A stretch of 33,679 bases of DNA from Deltaproteobacteria bacterium (GTDB lineage Bacteria; Desulfobacterota; Deferrisomatia; Deferrisomatales; JACRMM01): contig JACRMM010000006.1 in NCBI GenBank assembly GCA_016214985.1, positions 1 through 33,679 of the forward strand, written 5' to 3'. The notes beneath the pieces were generated by a model. It was not told the origin of the DNA. It did not search any database and worked only from the letters and a program-made list of their open reading frames with translations. Position 1 is the first letter of the stretch. Each line of letters starts with the position of its first letter. Positions 30,400 to 33,679 of the stretch are shown here, piece after piece. A program made the position numbers and the translations under genes.

Positions 30400-32082
30400 A
30401 TGGATGAACGCTACACCCTCGACGGCCTGACGATCGACCCGAAGCGCCAGGAGTACACGTTCACCGGTTTCTACAAGGCGGCGGACCAGTACCCGGACCG
30501 CACGGCGCTCGTCTTTCTGGGCACGCGCTTCACCTACCGCCGGCTCCGGGAGCTCGTGGACCGGTTCGCGACCGCGCTGCACCGGCTGGGGGTGGGGCAC
30601 CAGGATCGGGTCATGCTCTACCTCACCAACTCGCCCCAGTGGGTGATCGCGAACTTCGCGGTCCAGAAGCTCGGCGGCGTGGTGGTCCCCGTCTCGCCGA
30701 TTTACACGGCCCACGAGCTCGAATACATGGTCCAGGACGCCGGGGTCGAGACGATCATCGGTCAGGACACGAACTTCGGTTACGTGCACGAGGTGGCGGA
30801 GCGCACGGGGTTGAAGCGCATCATTCTGACGAACCTGACCGAGCTCCTGCCCCGGTGGAAGGTGACCCTGGGGCACCTCCTGGACAAGATCCCCAAGGGG
30901 AAGATAGCGGAGGGGGAGGGGATCTACTCCTTCGGGAAGCTCCTGGCCGGCGCCCCCGCCGACCCGCCCGCCGTGGAGATCGACGCCTGGCGAGACCTCT
31001 CCCACATCATGTACACCGGCGGCACGACGGGCTTCCCAAAGGGCGTGGCGAGCAACCACATGACCGAGGTGTCCTACATTCGCGACCTCACCGACGACAT
31101 CCTCGCCGGCCACGTCCGGCCGGGCCAAGACGTGGTCCTGATGGTCAACCCCCTCTACCACATCATGGCCAAGGGCTTCCTGATCGCGGCGGGCCTGAAC
31201 CTCGGCAACACGGCGATCCTCATGCCGCTGCCCCACGTGGACGCCATCCTGAAGGAGGTCGAGCGCCACAAGGTGCGGTGGTTCCTCGGCGTGCCCGCCC
31301 TCTACCGGATGATCCTCGACAACGACCGGCTCGACCAGTACCGGCTCGATTCCCTCACCTACTGCTTCTCCGGAGGCGACGTGTTGCCCGGCGAGGTCTT
31401 CAAACGCTGGAGGGCGCTCACCGGCTCGCCGATCTACCAGGTCTACGGCTCGACCGAGGTGGGCCACGTGGCCTACAGCTCGCTGGACCGGGAGCCCAGC
31501 CCCACCGTCACGGGCCGGCCGCTCAAGTCGTACCGTTGCCGGATCGTGGACTGGGCCACCCTGGAGCCCGTGCCCGAGGGAGAGGTGGGAGAGCTCCTCG
31601 TCACGGCGGACTTCACGATCAAGTGTTATTGGAACAAACCCCAAGAGTCCGCGCGGTCCTTCGCGACGATCGACGGCGAGACCTACTACCGCACCGGCGA
31701 CTTCGTCACGCGAACCCCCGACGGCGAGCTCCAGTTCATGGAGCGCACCGCCGACATCATCAAGTACAAGGGCTACCGGATCTCCGCCTCGGAGATCGAG
31801 TCAGTGCTCCAGGACAACGACGCCGTCACAGCTGCCTGCGTCGTGGGCATCCCCGACGAGGCCGTGGGGGAGCGGATCAAGGCGATCGTGGTGCTGCGCT
31901 CCGACGCCATGGGCATCTCGGGCACCGAGCTCCGCAAGTGGTGCAAGGAGCGCCTGGCGGCCTACAAAGTGCCCCACTACATCGAGTTCCGCGACATGCT
32001 CCCCAAGTCCAAGGTCGGAAAGCTCCTGCGCCGCGAGATCCGAGACGAGGAACGGCGGAAGATGGGGAAGAAGGGGCCGTAG
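30400..32082 (+). CDS. AMP-dependent acyl/aryl-CoA ligase
   Basis: This 560-aa ANL-superfamily enzyme activates an organic acid with ATP and CoA. The P-loop is YTGGTTGFPKG at 205-215. VYGSTEVGH near 350 is motif A5, and YRTGDF near 430 carries the ribose-binding Asp. ERTADIIKYKGYRISASEIE leads into the C-terminal domain, and the catalytic Lys lies in LPKSKVGKLLRRE. The substrate is not fixed by these motifs; long-chain fatty acid and aromatic acid ligases both fit. ATG 30400 has no strong ribosome-binding site. It is 33 bases after livF, so the importer may feed its substrate, and the product CoA-ester could enter the same pathway as the upstream 2-oxoacid oxidoreductase. Confidence 0.94.
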   Translation: MDERYTLDGLTIDPKRQEYTFTGFYKAADQYPDRTALVFLGTRFTYRRLRELVDRFATALHRLGVGHQDRVMLYLTNSPQWVIANFAVQKLGGVVVPVSPIYTAHELEYMVQDAGVETIIGQDTNFGYVHEVAERTGLKRIILTNLTELLPRWKVTLGHLLDKIPKGKIAEGEGIYSFGKLLAGAPADPPAVEIDAWRDLSHIMYTGGTTGFPKGVASNHMTEVSYIRDLTDDILAGHVRPGQDVVLMVNPLYHIMAKGFLIAAGLNLGNTAILMPLPHVDAILKEVERHKVRWFLGVPALYRMILDNDRLDQYRLDSLTYCFSGGDVLPGEVFKRWRALTGSPIYQVYGSTEVGHVAYSSLDREPSPTVTGRPLKSYRCRIVDWATLEPVPEGEVGELLVTADFTIKCYWNKPQESARSFATIDGETYYRTGDFVTRTPDGELQFMERTADIIKYKGYRISASEIESVLQDNDAVTAACVVGIPDEAVGERIKAIVVLRSDAMGISGTELRKWCKERLAAYKVPHYIEFRDMLPKSKVGKLLRREIRDEERRKMGKKGP

Positions 32083-32273
32083 GAGTGCCGTCCGGGCCGA
32101 TGAAAGGGGCCACGGGAGGGCGGTCAAGGGGACCTGAGCCGTGCTCCCCGGCCGTGCGCGCCGCGAGCACGACAAACCCTCGACGGGCGTACCCGCTTCC
32201 GTGCGCAGCGCGGCCGTGCGCACCGTGCGAAGGTCGAGGCCCGCCAGTGCGAGAGGGACCGTGGGCTGGTAGT

Positions 32274-32321
32274 TTGGTAGTTTCGTTGCCGCCAAGCGCT
32301 CGCAAACTACGAAACTACCAA
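32274..32321. repeat. 13-bp perfect inverted repeat with doubled GGTAGTTT
   Basis: TTGGTAGTTTCGT (32274-32286) is the exact inverse of ACGAAACTACCAA (32309-32321), leaving a 22-base loop. GGTAGTTT is also directly repeated just before (from 32268). The AT-richer sequence is unlike its GC-rich flank and sits about 190 bases after the CoA ligase stop and 115 bases before the cassette boundary. It could be a miniature repeat element or part of the ligase transcript end. The 32083-32435 gap shows no gene. Confidence 0.65.
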
Positions 32322-32435
32322 CGTCCCTGGAGAACCCTGGCTGATGAAGAAGGGGGCATGACGGTCTGCAATGGACGCTCAAAAGACGCCGGTGGTTGAG
32401 TTTGAGCTTCTCGCTTCGCGGCATTGAAACCACCG

Positions 32436-33352
32436 TTATTTGTGTGCATAGACTGGCGCAGCAATCACACGCGAAGGAGAGAGGAATGATTAAGCTCCCG
32501 AAGAAAGTGCTCGATAGGTTTGCGGCAAAGCTGAAGACCTACCAGGCAGTAGCGTCTGCGCACAAAGACAGAGACGTTTCGGAGGCAGATACCGTCACGC
32601 TGGTGAAAGACATCCTTGCGTATCTCTTTGGTTACGACAAGTACGTTGAGCTAACCAGCGAGCAGCAAGTCCGCGGAACCTTTTGCGATCTGGCGGTTAA
32701 GATTGACGGCAAGATCAAGTATCTAATAGAAGTAAAGGCGGCAGGCATCACCCTGAATGAGTCTCACTTGCGGCAAGCGGTAAATTACGGAGCGAACCAA
32801 GGCATTGAGTGGGTCGTGCTCACAAATTCGAACGAATGGCGACTCTATCGAATCAAATTCGCTCAGCCTGTCGATTTCGAGGAGGTGTCATCGTTCAATC
32901 TCTTGGACGCCTCCGCCAAGAACGAAGACGATCAAAAGAAGATGTTCTTGTTGTGTCGCGAAGGGATCACAAACGACGCAATGGGGCTCTATCACCAGCA
33001 CACCCAACTATTCAACAGATTTACGGTTGCGCAGGTTGTCGTATCAGAGCCCGTCGTTGGATGTATTCGGCGAGAGCTCAAACGGCTCTTTCCGGAGCTG
33101 AAAGTGGACGTAGAGCAAATAGCAGACATCCTTGCAAACGAGGTGCTTAAACGAGAAGTCATAGCGGGCGATAAAAGCAAAGAGACGCAGCAGAAGATGA
33201 AAAAGGCCGCGACTAAGCTCGCAAGACAAACGGACAAGAAGGCAATGCGGGAGGCCAAAGACACTGCATCAACAGATGCAACAGGCACATAACAATCGGC
33301 TAAACGCGGATGCTCTGCACACTTAGTGTGCTCCGCACCGGTTAGCCGTACG
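32436..33352 (+). mobile_element. Integron gene cassette carrying the HsdR-N-like gene
   Basis: The segment has the layout of a mobile gene cassette: one gene, a short 50-base leader and a 3' attC site whose R'' box contains the gene's stop codon. The right boundary is the recombination point G|TT in GTTATGC (G33352/T33353). The left boundary is placed at G32435/T32436 in CCGTTATTTG, preceded by an 8-bp inverted repeat CGGTGGTT/AACCACCG (32390-32397, 32428-32435) that may be a degenerate att site. Base composition drops clearly against the GC-rich chromosome. No integron integrase gene lies to the left, where attI would be expected. Confidence 0.75.
32486..33292 (+). CDS. HsdR N-terminal-like PD-(D/E)xK nuclease-fold protein (cassette gene)
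   Basis: This 268-aa protein matches the type I restriction HsdR N-terminal domain (HSDR_N) family. KDILAYLFGYDKYVELTSE is followed by DLAVKIDGKIKYLIEVKAAG, which holds the PD-(D/E)xK residues Asp68, Glu82 and Lys84. HLRQAVNYGA supplies the Q-x3-Y motif (Gln97, Tyr101), and GIEWVVLTNSNEWRLYR fits the family. There is no helicase or specificity part, and the C-terminus (about 170-268) is lysine-rich and helical. ATG 32486 follows GGAGAGAGGA. It is a free-standing nuclease-fold protein in an integron cassette; a role in defence against foreign DNA is plausible but not shown. Its codon use is lower in GC than all chromosomal genes here. Confidence 0.88.
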   Translation: MIKLPKKVLDRFAAKLKTYQAVASAHKDRDVSEADTVTLVKDILAYLFGYDKYVELTSEQQVRGTFCDLAVKIDGKIKYLIEVKAAGITLNESHLRQAVNYGANQGIEWVVLTNSNEWRLYRIKFAQPVDFEEVSSFNLLDASAKNEDDQKKMFLLCREGITNDAMGLYHQHTQLFNRFTVAQVVVSEPVVGCIRRELKRLFPELKVDVEQIADILANEVLKREVIAGDKSKETQQKMKKAATKLARQTDKKAMREAKDTASTDATGT

Positions 33353-33358
33353 TTATGC
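33287..33358 (+). other. Integron attC recombination site
   Basis: R'' ACATAAC (33287-33293) and R' GTTATGC (33352-33358) are near-complementary. Inside them L'' CGGCTAA (33297-33303) and L' TTAGCCG (33342-33348) pair perfectly, with three-base unpaired spacers AAT and TAC on either side. Further in, GCGGA (33306-33310) pairs with TCCGC (33332-33336), and GCACACT (33317-33323) with AGTGTGC (33325-33331) at the tip. This is the nested stem, spacer and variable terminal structure of an attC bottom-strand hairpin. The preceding gene's TAA stop (33290-33292) lies within R'', a cassette hallmark. The core boxes differ from strict RYYYAAC/GTTRRRY at one compensating position. Confidence 0.88.
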
Positions 33359-33404
33359 GCAATAAAGTCAAAGGGCACCTACAAAAAGCGAGGACGCCTG
33401 ATCT

Positions 33405-33679
33405 ATGCCGATGAATATGACGCCAGACCAGTATCATGACGCATTTGTTCAAGGCAACTATGACGAGTTTGCTGCCAGTCCAGGTTCCGTTCGTAATGCC
33501 TTCAACGCCGCGGTAGCTGCGTCACATATGGCCGATCACACTCGTGTCCAAGAACCGACGCGCCGCGAGCCAAGAGGGGCTGAATTGACGCGGCAAAACG
33601 ACGGTCAGCCCATGAGGGCAACCTCGATAATGAAAAATGCCCCCCGAAGTGGGTATGGTGTGAGTCGCGACACTCCACA
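33405..33679 (+). CDS. Second cassette reading frame, C-terminus beyond the window
   Basis: A plus-strand frame from ATG 33405 stays open to the window end (91 codons), starting MPMNMTPDQYHDAFVQGNYD and continuing EFAASPGSVRNAFNAAVAAS. Two further in-frame ATGs (33411, 33417) are possible starts, and GAGG lies about 12 bases before the first. Its leader from the attC cleavage point is 52 bases, almost the same as in the first cassette, which supports a cassette gene. The first 45 residues look protein-like; beyond SHMADH the composition turns less typical, so a frameshift or an early end is possible. The family is not recognised. Confidence 0.5.
   Translation, partial: MPMNMTPDQYHDAFVQGNYDEFAASPGSVRNAFNAAVAASHMADHTRVQEPTRREPRGAELTRQNDGQPMRATSIMKNAPRSGYGVSRDTP

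Noticed and set aside
29593..31644. 683-codon minus-strand frame opposite livF and the CoA ligase
   Set aside because: Antisense of two genes with full motif sets; no ribosome-binding site or domain.

Overview
The window is strongly GC-rich, with tightly packed, mostly translationally coupled genes. It looks like the chromosome of an anaerobic or microaerophilic Gram-negative bacterium, most likely a deltaproteobacterial-type lineage (Desulfuromonadota/Desulfobacterota-like). That placement is an inference from gene content: a ferredoxin-linked 2-oxoacid oxidoreductase, a bacteriohemerythrin, an HD-GYP protein, a PrkA/YeaH/SpoVR operon, and small exported proteins of a style common in that group. 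No rRNA or complete tRNA is present to confirm it.

Left edge (1-2764): the right end of an integrative element. It holds an open-ended reading frame, a RelE/ParE-type toxin with an HTH antitoxin, a P4-type tyrosine integrase with palindromic and direct repeats just upstream, and a 3' fragment of a tRNA-Thr gene (an att copy) with its terminator. A second, related pair of 12-bp-spaced repeats just outside the att site suggests another, possibly decayed, element at the same tRNA.

2800-11929: a mixed region. It contains a 59-aa hypothetical protein, MutT, an exported alpha/beta hydrolase with a beta-helix-like tail, an AT-rich patch flanked by DnaA-box-like sequences, an orphan FlgC-like rod protein, an acyl-carrier-like protein lacking the carrier serine, bacteriohemerythrin, an M24 peptidase, a small exported protein and a membrane PAS-GAF-HD-GYP phosphodiesterase.

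11993-19404 (minus strand): a compact four-gene operon, prkA - yeaH/DUF444 - spoVR - second prkA-like. It is a stress or starvation kinase module with two different PrkA-type AAA+ proteins. A small cysteine-rich protein gene diverges from it.

19988-32082 (plus strand): an XRE-cupin regulator overlaps a four-gene 2-oxoacid:ferredoxin oxidoreductase operon (gamma, GltD-like flavoprotein fused to a ferredoxin domain, alpha, beta). A complete LIV-type ABC importer (LivK-H-M-G-F) and an acyl/aryl-CoA ligase follow. A good sigma-54 promoter candidate precedes livK. Together these look like uptake, CoA activation and oxidative decarboxylation of an organic acid, possibly aromatic or branched-chain.

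Right edge (32436-33679): lower-GC DNA organised as integron gene cassettes. An HsdR-N-like nuclease-fold gene has its stop codon inside a well-formed 72-bp attC site, followed by the start of a second cassette reading frame. No integron integrase gene lies on the expected (left) side, so this is the edge of an integrase-less cassette cluster or an insertion at a secondary site. It is the most noteworthy feature of the window.
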